64,000 nt of DNA from Lophium mytilinum (GCA_010093605.1 MU004191.1:1047832-1111831); one strand, 5' to 3'; numbered from the stretch's first letter, positions 22,988 through 35,300 are shown. The notes: a model not told the origin generated them from the sequence alone. A program made the numbers and translations.

Positions 22988-25110
22988 CTACGTCACCGGT
23001 GTATCTGGCAAAGATTGGTAGCCCACCACAACACCTCTCTTCAACTGTATGTTGCTCTCCGTCGCAGTCGTCGTCGACGATCTGAAAAGATCACCATCTC
23101 CCACAAGTACTGGCACGTCGCCGTCCTTCCCCTCCCATGGCCCAATGCCCCTCGCCTCCAGCGCCTGCCTCTGCACCTGTAATAGCCCCTGCTGGACCCA
23201 CTCGTCCTGCATGCTCGCAAACCTCCCCCATCCAATCCACAGCACTATCCTCGCAACGAACAAATCTAGCAAAATCAATAGGGAGCCCACTGCCAAGATG
23301 ATCGCTAGTCCTACGACGCTAAAGCCGGCATGGTCTTTACTGATGACCTTTTGGTTCTGGCATAGGGCCCTCATGCCGTCGTCAGCAGGCGGCTCCATCT
23401 GGGAGGGACTCCGCAAGCCCGGCCGGATTTGAATGTCCGGCGGCGAGGCGTACTCGACAACGCTTCTTTGCAGCATCGCAAGCGAGATATTATGCATATT
23501 CGCGGCCTCGACCTCCCACTGATTGTCAGGGAGACTGGACGAATACGACGTAGCTCCCCAAAGATAGTCGTTGGCGAGCAGCATATTGCTCCCGAGCAAC
23601 ACCGTTGTCAATTGGAGTGTCATACTCCATGCAGATTTCCAAAGAAGGGTGAAAGTCGAGGCTTGGATTGGAGTTAGGTTGAGCGTTTTGGCCGCTTCAA
23701 TGCGGACATCGTAAAGGCCCGTGAGAGGTGTGCATGTGGTGCGACGAGAGCAGAACTGGTATTGCTGCGTACAGCCTAAAAATGAGGCGACCTGGCTGGC
23801 AGTCTTGAATCCGGGTAGGTAGCTGTCGTTGGTGGCGCGAAAGAGCGGATCCGTAACATTGCCGAGGTAGACGGCCCTGTTGATTATGGAAAGTATGGAT
23901 ACATCTGAGTCCGTGGAGTTGAGGTCCGAAATGGGAATGTAGTCGCTCGAGGAGGCGTTGCGCAAGTAGGAGTTGAACGAGCTAGGGGACGGTTAGAATC
24001 AGTGCTCTAATAGAGGAATAAAGGGTGGCTATATCAGTAGCTTGAAGACTTACCCTGTCGTGTAAGGCGGGGCAGCTAGATATTGCGAGTAGTTACTCAC
24101 GGCCATTGTTACATTTTCGGGAAGGAACTGAGGTACATCTGGTCCGAAACGGTATGCCTTGTAGGTATCGCCAGGCAGGGTACCGTTAAACTCTGTCCAG
24201 CCTGACGAATAGCGTTGTTCAATCAGGATGGGCGCACAAGTGGTGACTCGGCGGATCTGGATAGAGTCTTCTTTACGAGCATTTAAGCCCATGTCGTCGT
24301 TCGAATCGACGAGCCCGGAGTCAAACTTCAGCGCAGGCATTTCACAAACGTCGGCCGCAAAAGGACAGGGAGCCCCTCGGGTGATGGTGGAATTCAGGCG
24401 TGGTCGGACCATTGTTGAGCACAGAGACGCAAATCTTCCCGTTTGTTCATCGTAGCAGGTCCTGGCATAACTAGCGCTCTGAGTGTAGCTCCACCGACCA
24501 AGCACAGCTTGGGAATTCAACGTGGCTAGCTGAGACTCCGTGAACGAATCTTCGGGAGTGCTGATGGGATTGGGAACTGACTTCGGCCATCCGCAAACGT
24601 CACTGCGCACGAGAGCTTCATTGCCAGTAGTGACCACGCGAGACGAGAACAACCCAGCGAGGCCGAAGATGGCTAAGTGGACTAGGCAGACCAGAACAAG
24701 AGGTATTGACCGGGAAAATGTGTTGCGAGCATGCTTCCTCCATTGCCAGGCGGTCTTGGTAACCTCCCAGACGGCATTTGAGCTGCTAGCCGCGTTTCTC
24801 AGGAGAGCTTGTTGCTGGTGGTGGAGTCCGTCCTTCGCACGCGAACTTGATCGAAATTGATGTAAAGCGAAGCAGACTACTCGCCAGAAGAAGCCACCGG
24901 AAGCTTGCACGAATAGGGCAAGAAATGCAACGAGAATGAGGCCCTGTGTTGCGGGAAGTGTAATGGTCGCGCCGAGGTATTTGCCATTGCCTGGAAATTT
25001 CTTAGTAGCTGTGTGATGAAAGTGTATGCTTATCGGGCGCAGGGCGTGTAATCCAAATTCGACATACTCCAGTTAGTCCAAAAACCGTTATGGATACCGC
25101 TGTCTACCAT
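22988..25110 (-). CDS. large fungal membrane protein of unknown function
   Basis: Three exons (25110-25068, 24990-24054, 23981-22988), 657 residues. The short first exon codes MVDSGIHNGFWTNWS, spliced to NGKYLGATITLPATQGLILV, a start typical of a widespread family of unnamed filamentous-fungal membrane proteins (FWTNWS...GATLT...LLIAFLALF pattern, from memory). Hydrophobic spans: LILVAFLALFV, SIPLVLVCLVHLAIFGLAGL, a possible one in LWKSAWSMTLQLTTVLLGS, and FSVVGLAIILAVGSLLILLD. Between them lies a probable extracytoplasmic region of several hundred residues with many Cys and N-x-S/T sites (NGT, NVT, NYS, NAS, NST, NLT). Function unknown; no catalytic motif. It is not adjacent to a metabolite or effector cluster. 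Confidence 0.82.
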
Positions 25111-25532
25111 AGCTAGGAACGAGTCGAGTTTATTGGTAAAAGAAATCAAAGTTTAAATGGCAAGACCGTGGGGGATTTAAGGTTCCAAGGAGATCGGCAA
25201 GTGACTTCAGCCACATGAACAAAGTAGACCATTTTCAGCTCTTAGCTTTCAGCTTCTGTAGCTTGGCCAATCCCGCCTTCAATCAGCTACAAGCGTCGGG
25301 CTCTTGCCCGCGTAGGTATAGCTCTTTTATACATGCTGTAGTTAGTGTGCCGGGAGCCGCAAGGATAATGCGGTCCTGAATAGCTTTTTGCAAGGTTTGA
25401 GATCCTGTTACGCAAGTTTCTTTACAATCCCTTGGCAGACATGGTAAGGCAAATGAAAATCGCAGGGTATAGGGACAGGAAGTCAGTAAAGTACCCGGCG
25501 CTTGAGAGTGCACGGGTATTCTAATTCAATTA

Positions 25533-25655
25533 ATGTTTTTTCCGGGACCAGCTGAGTCGTGGATTTTGGTGTGGACGGTGTTTAGTGCTAGCTCTAGGCA
25601 TTGTAGCGCAGAAACCTTAACGGTGCACCGAAACCGGCCTTACGATAGGGATAGG
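25533..25655 (+). repeat. dispersed repeat copy A
   Basis: Shares blocks in the same order with copy B (26125-26230): GTTTTTTCC..., GAGTCGTGGATTTTGG, CATTGTAGCGC and ACCTTAACGGTGCACCGAAA. The match is interrupted by small indels and several transitions. Identity assessed by eye. Confidence 0.5.
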
Positions 25656-26124
25656 GACCATAGCGTGCACAAAGGGGCTCTGCGTAAATCAGCTATGGCC
25701 TGATGTGCGTAGCACCAAGCCTCTCGGCTTCCTAACGTCAAAACTACTGTAAAATCACCGATCACCGATCGCTGATCGTAAAGCTATGCTTACAACATTG
25801 CGAACTTCCACAAGTAATATTGACTTTGACTTTTATAAGATTTAAGGGCGAAGGAGGCGCAACTGAGAAGGAGATACTAGCGTTTTCTTTTTCGCATGCC
25901 GCTGTATAGCTTCAAGAACGAAGATGCAACTTTTCGTTGTCTTGCGGTGTGCGTAATTGTGCATTCAACGTCGGCCCGTTTGAGGCTTTAGATTAATTAC
26001 ATAGTAGGGGCCCTGCTGAACGGAGACGCCGGCTCCGCGCTAATGCACCAACTTTCTTAGGTAAGTCCACTACAACACATGGGGCCAGTTTTGGGGCCGT
26101 GGACAGGAGACTCACCCAACTACA

Positions 26125-26230
26125 AGTTTTTCCAGAGCCAAGTCGCGGTTTTGGAGCCAATGTGAGGCCGTCATTGCTAGCGCGCCACACCTTAAATTGC
26201 ACCAAAACTAACCTACAGGGACATATATAT
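26125..26230 (+). repeat. dispersed repeat copy B
   Basis: Second, more AT-shifted copy: GTTTTTCC..., AAGTCGCGGTTTTGG, CATTGCTAGCGC and ACCTTAAATTGCACCAAAA, lying about 580 bp from copy A in the same orientation. It could be the paired ends of an old element or two solo copies. Confidence 0.5.
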
Positions 26231-26302
26231 ATAGTAACTCGGTATACATAGCGATCGAGCTTGGGATCGGGGACATGGGTATTATCACCCAGAAATTCCC
26301 GC

Positions 26303-27399
26303 TCACAGCCCTATAGGTTTGGTCTCTGACTTAAGAAGTAGTCCATCAAGGAACAACATATTGTAGCTTCCTGCACTGTCGTCAGAAATTGGAGTAGACG
26401 GGGCTGCATTAGCAAGCCGCTTTGTGAACCCTCGGGAGAGTAGTAGACCCATAACTCTAGATGTCTCAATGGCCTTTTTGGTCTCTTGAGTCAAACTTTT
26501 GCCAATCTCATTGCTAAGGGGTCCCAGAAGCTCACTTGCAAGTCCTCGTAATCGTCGTAGCGTTTCCATCCTTGCTGGAGGTGGAGGGAGCCAGTAAATA
26601 CCTCAAGGGAATGAAGATTTTGACCAAGTGGGCAAGTCTCTGCTTCGGCCTAGTCAATGACGTCGGTGAGGTGGCAAGTCTATCATTGACGAGAATGTTT
26701 GACGTGCCGAAGTCACGATGAAGCAGGACCATAGGAAGAGAGAGAAGTGAGTCCAAGTGCTCAAGCACAGTCCGGATGATAACATGGAATCGTTCTGGTA
26801 GCGCGGTGAGCAGGAGCTGTCGGTCGCTATTGTACTTTTGGGCCAGCATTCCGCGGTACTCCGACGAGACTTCCTGCGGGGCGTTCCATGAGCGGACCAT
26901 GAATCTATCAGCAAACGGTTAGCAGGCTCCTGGCTTGCAATGAGCACATACCGAGCGATGTCCGTCGTGAGGTTCTTCCGTGCAACGAGACTTGATTCTG
27001 AATTTTGCGGATAGCCATATTCGAGAATGAAGTCTAGATGCCTAAGACCTCTCGTCCGATCTATGACATAGACTAGCAGCGATCCCTTTCCTGTCTCGTC
27101 TCCTTCTGATCCAAGTTCGCCATAGGATTTGACAATTGGCGACAGAGACCGTATACTTCCGTGGCCAAAGTCGCCGTCTTGGTATCTAGCTTCAGAGAAT
27201 TAAGCCGGAATTGAACAACGTACTTGAGTTGAGGCCCAGCGTAGACCGTATAGCTACAGACTCCCTGCACTTCAACGGGCACGACTTTTCCACCTACGAG
27301 TTTCAGTGCTTTGTTATCGCAGGAAGCGCGGGTTGCACATGTCTGGTTGAAGAACTCCGCAATGGCAGCATCTCGGGAGTATTCCTCGAAATCAGACAT
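26303..27399 (-). pseudogene. decayed APH-family (aminoglycoside phosphotransferase-like) kinase gene
   Basis: Homology to the fungal APH/choline-kinase-like phosphotransferase family is continuous but broken. From the ATG at 27399 one frame codes KVVPVEVQGVCSYTVYAG and YVVQFRLNSLKLD. Near 27147-27150 the similarity jumps frame (a one-base loss), then continues through YVIDRTRGLRHLDFILEYGY, a plausible 47 bp intron (26951-26905) and the catalytic loop LLHRDFGTSNILVN, which keeps the HxDxxxxN residues. Near 26678-26684 the frame shifts again. At 26652-26650 an in-frame TAG replaces a Trp codon expected in the ID-W-AEAE motif. A third shift lies near 26515-26530, before a family-typical C-terminus ending at 26303. 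Three frameshifts and one stop make an active product very unlikely. Sequencing error could explain one lesion, not all four. Confidence 0.85.
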
Positions 27400-27706
27400 G
27401 TGGGTAGAAGGGACAAGGCTAGACTTGAGTCGATGAGAAATCGATGTTAGCGTGGTGAGGTCGTAGTGATCGCCGTAGATTAGCCTATGTTTACTATCAG
27501 GATTGAGGTACTTATAATCTGGAAAGTAGCGTTCCTGTGTACCCTTGTGATGTGTAGGTGTTTTGGACGATGTTGTGCATAAACGCGGTCTTAGTCACCA
27601 ATGCGTGCACAACTCTCCGAACCTCGGCCTAGGTCAATATCAGAAGGCAAAGCATCTCCATCCACGACATCAGCAATGCGCGACTGCGACCGACGTAAAC
27701 GCCAGT
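27400..27706. promoter_or_regulatory. short divergent region upstream of pex12
   Basis: 307 bp between the start of the APH pseudogene (-) and pex12 (+). It should hold the pex12 promoter. Confidence 0.4.
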
Positions 27707-29193
27707 ATGGAGTTCATGTCGAGTCTGCAGAATGGCCTCGACGAGCTGAAGCCATCCTTGTTTGGTGAGCAGCCCCTCTACTCCTAACAGCTCGTTGATA
27801 TCCCCAACGCCCCTCTCTCTTCAATATCTAACATTGCATCTTTCTAGAACTTCTATCCGAACAACAACTATCCTCCCTCTTACCTCCCTCTCTGCGATAC
27901 CTACTGACCGTCGCCACTCTCCAGTATCCCCGGTACCTCCTCCGCGTCGCGAACTCCTTCGATGAGGTATACGCGGTGCTCATGCTCCTGGTGGAGCGAC
28001 ACTTCCTCCGAACATATGGTGGCGGATTCACCGAGAACTTCTACGGATTAAAACGCGAACGTGTGCTACGGACCAAAGGTGGGGAGGTCCCACGAGCACA
28101 ACTCGGCGCCCCGAGCGATGTGCGCGAGACACTGAAGCTCCGCGACAGCGATGTCTGGCGGAACCTGGCCGTGATGGTGGGCCTACCGTATCTAAAACGA
28201 AAGCTGGACGAAAGCTACGACGTCCATGCCGCGCATGCGAACGTGTTAGGCCCAACTTTCAACCGCGATCGCGACACATTACCGCCTGGGGCCAGCATAA
28301 AGCAACGGCTGATATTCTACTATAAGTGGTTCCTACGGCACATCTACCCGAGCGTGAATGCGGCGTACTACTTCTCGATGTTGGCATTTAATCTGGCGTA
28401 TTTGTTCGACGGGTCGAAATACCATTCACCATTCATGTGGTTGATCGGGACTCGCGTACGGAGACTGGGAGCAGCAGACTACCACGCCATTGAACTGGCT
28501 ACAACTCCAAAACCACCGCCAACCCGGCCCGGCCGGATACCAGGCGAGGGATCATCGATATTCAATCCTCGAACACTTGGTCGGACCGTATACCCACGCC
28601 TCCTCTCATCCCTACGCATCCTCCTTCCCACATCCATCTTCGCGCTTAAGTTCCTAGAGTGGTGGCACGCGTCAGACTTTGCGCGGCAGCTTTCCCAGAA
28701 AGCAGCTGAGAGCCTAGATTTACCGCCGCCAGTCATATCAGGCCTTACATCTACCACTTTCTCGAAGAAGAAACAGCAAAAGCCGCAATCACGGCCGGCG
28801 TCAGACAACGAGAAAGCCTCCACGCAAAAAAACAAACCTTCCCCCCCTATTGCCGCATCTTCCCTTCTTCCAATCCTTACCGTTCCGACACCACCATCCT
28901 CATCTCTGTGCCCGATTTGTGTGGGTCCTATTGTTACTCCTACTGCCGCGCCGACCGGCTACGTCTACTGCTACACCTGTATTCATCGCTGGGTAGAAGG
29001 GACTCACGAGCGCCAAACAGCTTTCATGGAGGGTTCGAAGTTCGAAGGGGTCGACAGCAGTATGGAGGAAGAGGGCTGGGCAGCTGAGGAGGGCAGTCGA
29101 GAAGGGAGGTGGGAGAGCGGAAAGGGAAGGTGTGCGGTGTCGGGGAGAGTAGTCCTCGGAGGGACGGAAAGTTTAAGGCGAGTGATCATTTGA
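27707..29193 (+). CDS. pex12: peroxisomal RING peroxin Pex12
   Basis: Two exons (27707-27764 and 27848-29193) around an 83 bp intron; 467 residues. The N-terminus [20 protein letters not shown] and the block [20 protein letters not shown] are Pex12 hallmarks. Membrane-embedded helices follow in the middle ([40 protein letters not shown]). The C-terminal RING-like domain has [22 protein letters not shown] and GRCAVSG; as usual for Pex12 it lacks a full set of zinc ligands. Pex12 works with Pex2 and Pex10 as a ubiquitin ligase and retrotranslocation channel that recycles the Pex5 import receptor at the peroxisomal membrane. A Lys/Gln/Ser/Pro-rich linker of about 50 residues precedes the RING, and the segment between its two halves is long and acidic. 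Confidence 0.94.
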
Positions 29194-30014
29194 GCGGATA
29201 GATGGGCGCGAAGAGCCGTTGGAAAGCGTTTGAGCATTAGTCGCGAGTGTTGTATGATGTATGATAGGCTTGCTGTTTCTAAATGATATCCAGAGAAAAC
29301 TCTCTTAGACTCTCTCAGACTTAATGTGCATATTCGCAGGGGCCCTGAACCATTCAGTGTAGGCGTAACACAGTGGACCTCAAGAGACTTTGGCGCCATT
29401 AAGATCAGCTTATGTGTATTGCAAAGCACAGCCGTTGCTGATTTTAGGCAATTAGGCGCGTTAATGTGATATTCCAGTATGCCCTTGTATCGTTTGCTTA
29501 TCGTCCTCGAGAAGGATTAAATAGTGAGTGGATTGAGCAAAAACTACAATCAGAGGCGTAACCAAATACAGTTAGACTGCCTCTTTACGCGTGAAAGCTA
29601 CCCTTCCTGCATGATGCGAGTGGGGACAAGTGCAAAAGAAACGAAAATAGGCCAGACCCTCTCCCCACAGCTGTCAGACCCGTCAACCACACTCGTGTAT
29701 CCCGCGCCGTCAGTGGCCGGAGATTGTAACCACGCTGCTAATTCGCCGTGACCCGTGGATGACGGTACAACTTTGGCGACCTCGGGTCCTAAGCCCCGCC
29801 TCGCGGGCTGAGTGCCTTGATGGCTTTCTTTATCATAAGATATTCGTCACCCCGTCACTATTGTCCTCATATATCCTCACAACCTCCATTGCGCCTGGCC
29901 ATACGCAAATCGGTGTCAAAGCAATGCTCCATTTTGTCTACTTCATCCTCGTCGACTCCAACTCTATCATTCTAAACGACAAGTGAAAGCCGGCCACCAT
30001 ACTCCAGTTTCTGG
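29194..30014. other. intergenic, no gene seen
   Basis: 821 bp between pex12's stop and the next start codon on the plus strand. Short frames at 29524-29751 and 29759-29986 show no recognisable domain. Confidence 0.45.
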
Positions 30015-30830
30015 ATGAGCATATATATCAACCCAAACATGAACAGCCGAACCCTCGAATCTCTAGGTCCAACCGACCTCCCAACGGATGACCATGAGCA
30101 CGATCACGAAGAGCTTCCCCACTACGAACCGCATTCGCCACCCGTCTACGAGCGCCGCGATTCCAGCATGTCCTCGGTCCCCAAGATATCCTACCACCTG
30201 CGCCAAATCAGCAAGAAGGTGCAAATCCTCGTCCCCTTCGGCCCCACCCACGCTCCCTTATACAAGATCGTGTCGCGCGGCGCGCCCAGCTTCCTGTCGA
30301 AGAAGTCGGAGATGACGCTGCGGCGCGTGCAGCGGGGCTCGGTGGAAGCGTTAGAGGGCGACGAGGTGGCGAACATCGATTTCGATAACAACGGCCCGCT
30401 GCCGTGGTGTCCGCGGGCGAAGATTGCGTGCGGGTCGACGCGGTATAGCATGGAGGCGAGGAATTTTGCGGATTGGAAGATCCCGATGGGGGAAGGGCGA
30501 TCGGCGTTTTACTGGCGGCTAGATGACCGACCTGTTTCTTTGGCATTTGTGGAGGGGTCGTCGGGGGTGGTGTTTGCGCGCTTTACATATAGCGAATGTG
30601 GGACTGTTGCGGCGAATGGCGCGGAGGTGGGCGAGTTGGTGATCTTTCGGGATGGGTTTCTGGGAGATGGGAGCGAGGTGGAGATGATTGCAAGTAGCTG
30701 TGTGATTGCGATCACGCATTTTAAGAAGATGGGGAGGCATTATCGGAATGAGAAGGGGGGGCTTGGGTTGTTGATGGGGAGAGCGCAATTACCTCTGGAT
30801 GCGACGCCGTTTGGGAATATCAATTACTAG
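30015..30830 (+). CDS. uncharacterised protein, possible tubby C-terminal-like fold
   Basis: A single exon of 271 residues with no intron needed. The first 60 residues are acidic, His/Pro-rich and probably disordered. The rest looks like a beta-rich single domain: ISKKVQILVPFGPTHAPLYK, FLSKKSEMTLRRVQ, NNGPLPWCPRAKIACG, FYWRLDDRPVSLAFV, VVFARFTYSECGTVA and a final helix VIAITHFKKMGRHYRNE. The layout and these phrases resemble fungal proteins assigned to the tubby C-terminal/LURP-one-like fold; that assignment is from memory and tentative. No catalytic motif, signal peptide or membrane span. An alternative start is the second ATG, nine codons in. Confidence 0.68.
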   Translation: MSIYINPNMNSRTLESLGPTDLPTDDHEHDHEELPHYEPHSPPVYERRDSSMSSVPKISYHLRQISKKVQILVPFGPTHAPLYKIVSRGAPSFLSKKSEMTLRRVQRGSVEALEGDEVANIDFDNNGPLPWCPRAKIACGSTRYSMEARNFADWKIPMGEGRSAFYWRLDDRPVSLAFVEGSSGVVFARFTYSECGTVAANGAEVGELVIFRDGFLGDGSEVEMIASSCVIAITHFKKMGRHYRNEKGGLGLLMGRAQLPLDATPFGNINY

Positions 30831-32377
30831 GGGTGTGATGGTAGCATAACGTGACTGGGGAGAGAGGGCCTCGAGTAGTACCAAGAGGAGGCATATTCCA
30901 GATGTTGGATTGTTGTATTGAGCTCGAAGCGGACATATTTTCACCTTCTATTATTTGCTGTCGGGTGGTTGGCCCCTTGGACTGTTTTTACCAGCATGCA
31001 TACCTCCAACCTAGAGCAGCACTCGTTAAAACAAGCATCTATCCATCGAGTTCTTGCCGAGTTCATCCAAGACATTCCCTATTCTGCGTTTTTGACAGCG
31101 ATCAAAGGATTGCTCGTGTTTCTCCTACATGTCTCGGGGCCCGCTCTATCATTAACCGGGAGCGGATCGGTCCGCAGACGAGGAATGAGTTCATATGCGA
31201 AGGCGTGAGCCTAGCACACAGTGGCCGTCGTCGAGAAGGGAGTGTGTTGTGTTGAGCTTGTTCATCGTCGAAACTTTAGTATGTTGTGCTGAGCTTGCTG
31301 GTCGCGATACTTTGATATGAACCTCTCGCGAGTCCAAGGTACTATGTAGAGGCCGCACCTCGGCGTGCGCATTGCGTGAGCTGATCACGGCCCGCTTTTC
31401 GACGAGGATAAAGTTCGAGACCGCTCAGCGTCCAGGGTATCGTGTTCCAGACGAGCCGCGATGATCGCAGCGACTCGTTTCGCCCATCCATCGGCACGCG
31501 TGGGGCCTCTCCCACACTCCCGTCCCCAGAGACGCCCGAGACAGGCAGTCGGCATGCTGGGCGTGCAACACAGCCGGCTAAGTATTACTGCTTGAAAGCG
31601 TCGCGGAACAGGGCCCTGGAGAACTTGAAAGGCTCGTTGCTCGGCCGGGTTGCGCGCAATGCATGCGACTGCACCCCAGTACGGGCCGATGCAGCATCGT
31701 GAAGAATGCCATGGCAGGCGAGCATCGAAGATGGCGTGGATGGCTATCTCCACGCCCGGATCTCGGGGTGCTCAGGGTGCTCAGGGTCGACAGGCAATGC
31801 CAGTGGAGAAGGCTGCAGCGCCTCTGCTAGGGGCCGGCGCAGAGGAAATTAACGGCCGCCAGATGTCAAGCTTCATGTTCAACTGGCTATAACGCCCGTC
31901 ACGTTAGAGGCCGCTGTCTGACAGCTGCATCGCGACTCCACAGCTCGTACTGCCTGGCCCTTCACCGATTATCCTTCAGACCTTTGCAGGCGGCGACGGG
32001 CTCCTCGTCACTGTGACAAGCTCAAAGTCTGTCTTTCACGCGTCCCCGGCCTGTTTCTGCTTTCTCAGCCCTCGCCTGACGCTTCTGGCCTAGCCAAACG
32101 CCACCCCGAGTCGGCATATTGCCTCCCAGCCAGCAGACAGCCGTGTCTTGGAGGAGTCCTCTGAACCATCCCATCGTGAACAAGCCGTGACCTGTACTGA
32201 GACCCGCCCTCACCACTCGAGAGGAATGGGAAGTGCGACGGTCTCCGCTCCTCGACCACCCCATCTCGCCTCCATCTCGACGCCCCGAAGAGACCGACCA
32301 CAGAGGCCGTCGCCGCGACCATCCGCGCCGCTGGCTCCGCTGGCTGCCTTTCTCTCGGCCCCCTCGAGGTCGCCCGA
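30831..32377. other. long upstream region of the SLN1-type kinase gene
   Basis: 1.55 kb without a supported gene. The right half is GC-rich with frames on both strands and is probably promoter and 5' leader of the kinase gene. An imperfect ~37 bp direct duplication lies at 31244-31317. Confidence 0.4.
31244..31317 (+). repeat. imperfect tandem duplication, ~37 bp x 2
   Basis: TGTTGTGTTGAGCTTG...ACTTTAGTA (31244-31281) is followed directly by TGTTGTGCTGAGCTTG...ACTTTGATA (31282-31317). Non-coding. Confidence 0.6.
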
Positions 32378-35300
32378 ATGGTCAAGATGCGGATTCCTAT
32401 CCGGGAGCAATTGGGATGCTTGGTGTTGCTAGCCTCGCTGATCGGCCTTGCAGTCATTGCCATTGCGACTTGGGTAACTTTTCCTTGCGCTCTACGTAGA
32501 GCCTCCGAACACAGTAGTCTTTCACTAACGTGATATCTCAAAGGTCACGAATCACAGTTTCGTTCTAGACATACGGTCAGTACACTCGCCCAGTCCAGTG
32601 GCCTCGCTCTAACACTGTCCTAGGGCATCCCGTCTCGCGCTGACTGCGTCCTTGAAGGCTGCCCAGCTGTCCTCGAATTTCCTTCTTATGCAGTCGAGCG
32701 TTAAATCTACAGCGACCCGAGTCCTGATCCAAAGCGCACTCTTGCGATACAACGATGGCAACACATCGGATTCGAACTGGGTGCGCTCCACCGCCGATCT
32801 CCAGGCTGTCTTCCAAGGCGACCAGCAGGCCGCGCTGCTCCTGCAAGCGCAGATTTTCCCAATAAACTCGTCGAAATCTGTAATGAATGCAACGGCGCCT
32901 TCCGTATTCAGTCTTCCATTACCGTACAAGGCACCCAACGGTACGACTGCTGTCTTAGGGGACATATACGGCTTCGTACCAGAACTATATCCGACCTTTG
33001 ACTTCACCGAACAACGAATCAATTCGAGCTACAACCAGACGACTGCCTCATTTGGCGGCCGAGTTGTCAATGCAGACAATTACTTGCTCCTAGGCCCGTA
33101 CAGTATCAACGAAACATTTTCCCTGGTGTCCATTACAATGCCCATCATAAACAACACTTCTGCCATTGACATTTTGGGTTGGCTTACGGTTGTCATGGAC
33201 GGCAGGCTTATCAGAGGCGTTGTGACTGCTATGGAGGGTCTGGACGACACCGGAGTCACAATGCTGATTGGGCCTAATAACGTGACGAACAAATTCCCGG
33301 ACGGAGTCCTATACACTTCTAACGATGGCCACCCACCCGCAGATGAACAAGTCAATTTCGTATTACCGCCTACCAACCGAACTGAGATGACGAATAGGCA
33401 TCCAGATCACTCATTTGGGTCGCCAAACAAGCCTTTTGATTACACCCAGTATCAAGCCGTGCATCGGGCAATTACCAAAAGCTCGGGGGCTACCAACAAC
33501 GCTGGTAGCATGATATCAACCAAGAACGAAGAAGGCGACAACGTTGCAGCTGGCTACGCTATTGTCAATACAAGTCTCGTGGATTGGGTTGTCATCGTAG
33601 AGCAGTCTCATGCTGAGGTATGGGAGCCAATCGTCCACCTTCGCAAGGTTATCATAGCTTGCGTGTTTGGGACAATGGGCGGTATGATTCTCCTCGCATT
33701 CCCCGTCGCTCACATGTCCAGCCGTCCCATCAGACGGCTGCGGGACGCAACGAAGAAGTCAGTTGCACCTCCAGGGTTTTCCGACACTGGAAGTCTCAAC
33801 ACACACGACGGTACCGACGATGACCACGATGAAGCGCTAGCACGAAAAGAAGGGTTCTTTGGCCGAGTCAAGACTTACACACGCGGTGGAAGGAAGACGA
33901 AAGCGGAGCGCAAGGAGGAAGAACGGCGACGCCAATTCCGGATTCCTGGGAAAGTCAAGGATCGCAAACACTTCATCCATGATGAATTGACCGACTTGAC
34001 TCAAACGTTCAACGAAATGTCCGATGAGCTCATGATGCAGTATGAGAAACTAGAAGAGAGAGTGCAGCAGCGTACGGCCGAGTTGGAGCTCAGTAAAAAG
34101 GCTGCGGAGGCTGCGAATGAGAGCAAGACTCTGTTCATTGCAAACATATCGCATGAGCTGAAAACACCACTCAACGGCATTCTAGGCATGTGCGCCGTGT
34201 GCATGTCCGAAGACGACCCGGTAAAATTGAAGCGTTCATTGGGGATTATTTACAAAAGTGGAGACTTGTTACTTAATCTGCTGACTGATCTATTGACGTT
34301 CAGGTAAGTACATTGAGCTGAAAGAAGTGGTAAGTCTGCACTTTGGCTAATCATTCTTAGTAAAAACCAAGTCGGGCAGCAGCTTTCTCTCGACGAAAAA
34401 GAGTTCCGCTTGCGGGACATCAGTTCCCAAGTTCTCGCCATCTTCGACAAGCAAGCCAAGGAGGGTGGTATCACATTCCGGGTGAAGTTTGAGGGTCCGA
34501 TCGACGCCAACCTCGACGATCAAAATAAACCGTCCGAAACGACCGATCTCGCACCGTACGGTCTTGGGCGCATAAAAGATATGATTTTGTGGGGCGATCA
34601 GCACAGGATCCTCCAGGTGGTGATCAATTTGGTATCCAACAGTCTCAAATTCACGCCACCGGGTGGATCTGTGACAATGAGGATACGATGCACTGGCGAG
34701 GCTACCGTGTCTGACGGCAGCCGGAAGGGGTCCATGCAGTCCAGACAGAGTTCTATGCGGCAATCAAGAACACGAATGCGAGGCTCCTCCGAAAATTCAG
34801 TTTCGATAAAGACGCCCAACAACATGGACACGGCTAACACCATCAATGCTTACGACAAGCCGAGTGTATACGCTTCGATCATGGCGCAGGAAAGGGCCGC
34901 GACACCGCCTCCAGGTCGCTGGCTTCAATTTGAGTTCGAGGTTCAGGATAGTGGGCCAGGTATTCCGGAACATCTTCAAGACAAGATCTTCGAGCCATTC
35001 GTCCAAGGAGATTTGGGACTCTCTAAGAAATTTGGTGGGACAGGGCTTGGATTGAGCATCTGCTCCCAACTGGCCGGCCTCATGAAAGGATCCGTAGGCG
35101 TCAAGAGCGAGGTCGGGACTGGGAGCATTTTTACCATGCAAATCCCGTTAAGACATCTCAACAGCCGGGCTGACAGCACGGCAAGCTCGACCAATGTAAA
35201 CTTTGCCGAAGGCATCTTAACAAGAGCGTCGTCACTAGAAGAGGGAAGGAGTCGAGCCGACGCCATTGTGGATGATGCAAGGTCTGGTCGCTCTGTTCAA

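Larger units (their letters stand above)
25111..26302. other. gene-free region with repeat copies
   Basis: 1.19 kb upstream of the membrane protein gene and downstream of the APH pseudogene. It holds two diverged copies of an ~110 bp sequence (listed separately) and no supported gene. Short ATCACCGATC-type repetition occurs near 25755-25785. Confidence 0.45.

Noticed and set aside
25533-26230. Interpretation of the paired copies as LTRs of a small retroelement
   Set aside because: The copies lack clear TG...CA ends, a primer-binding site or a flanking duplication, so I list them only as repeats.
16488-30830. Secondary-metabolite gene cluster around the Zn2Cys6 regulator
   Set aside because: Neighbours are housekeeping genes (cgi121, cox4, pex12); there is no synthase, P450 or transporter.
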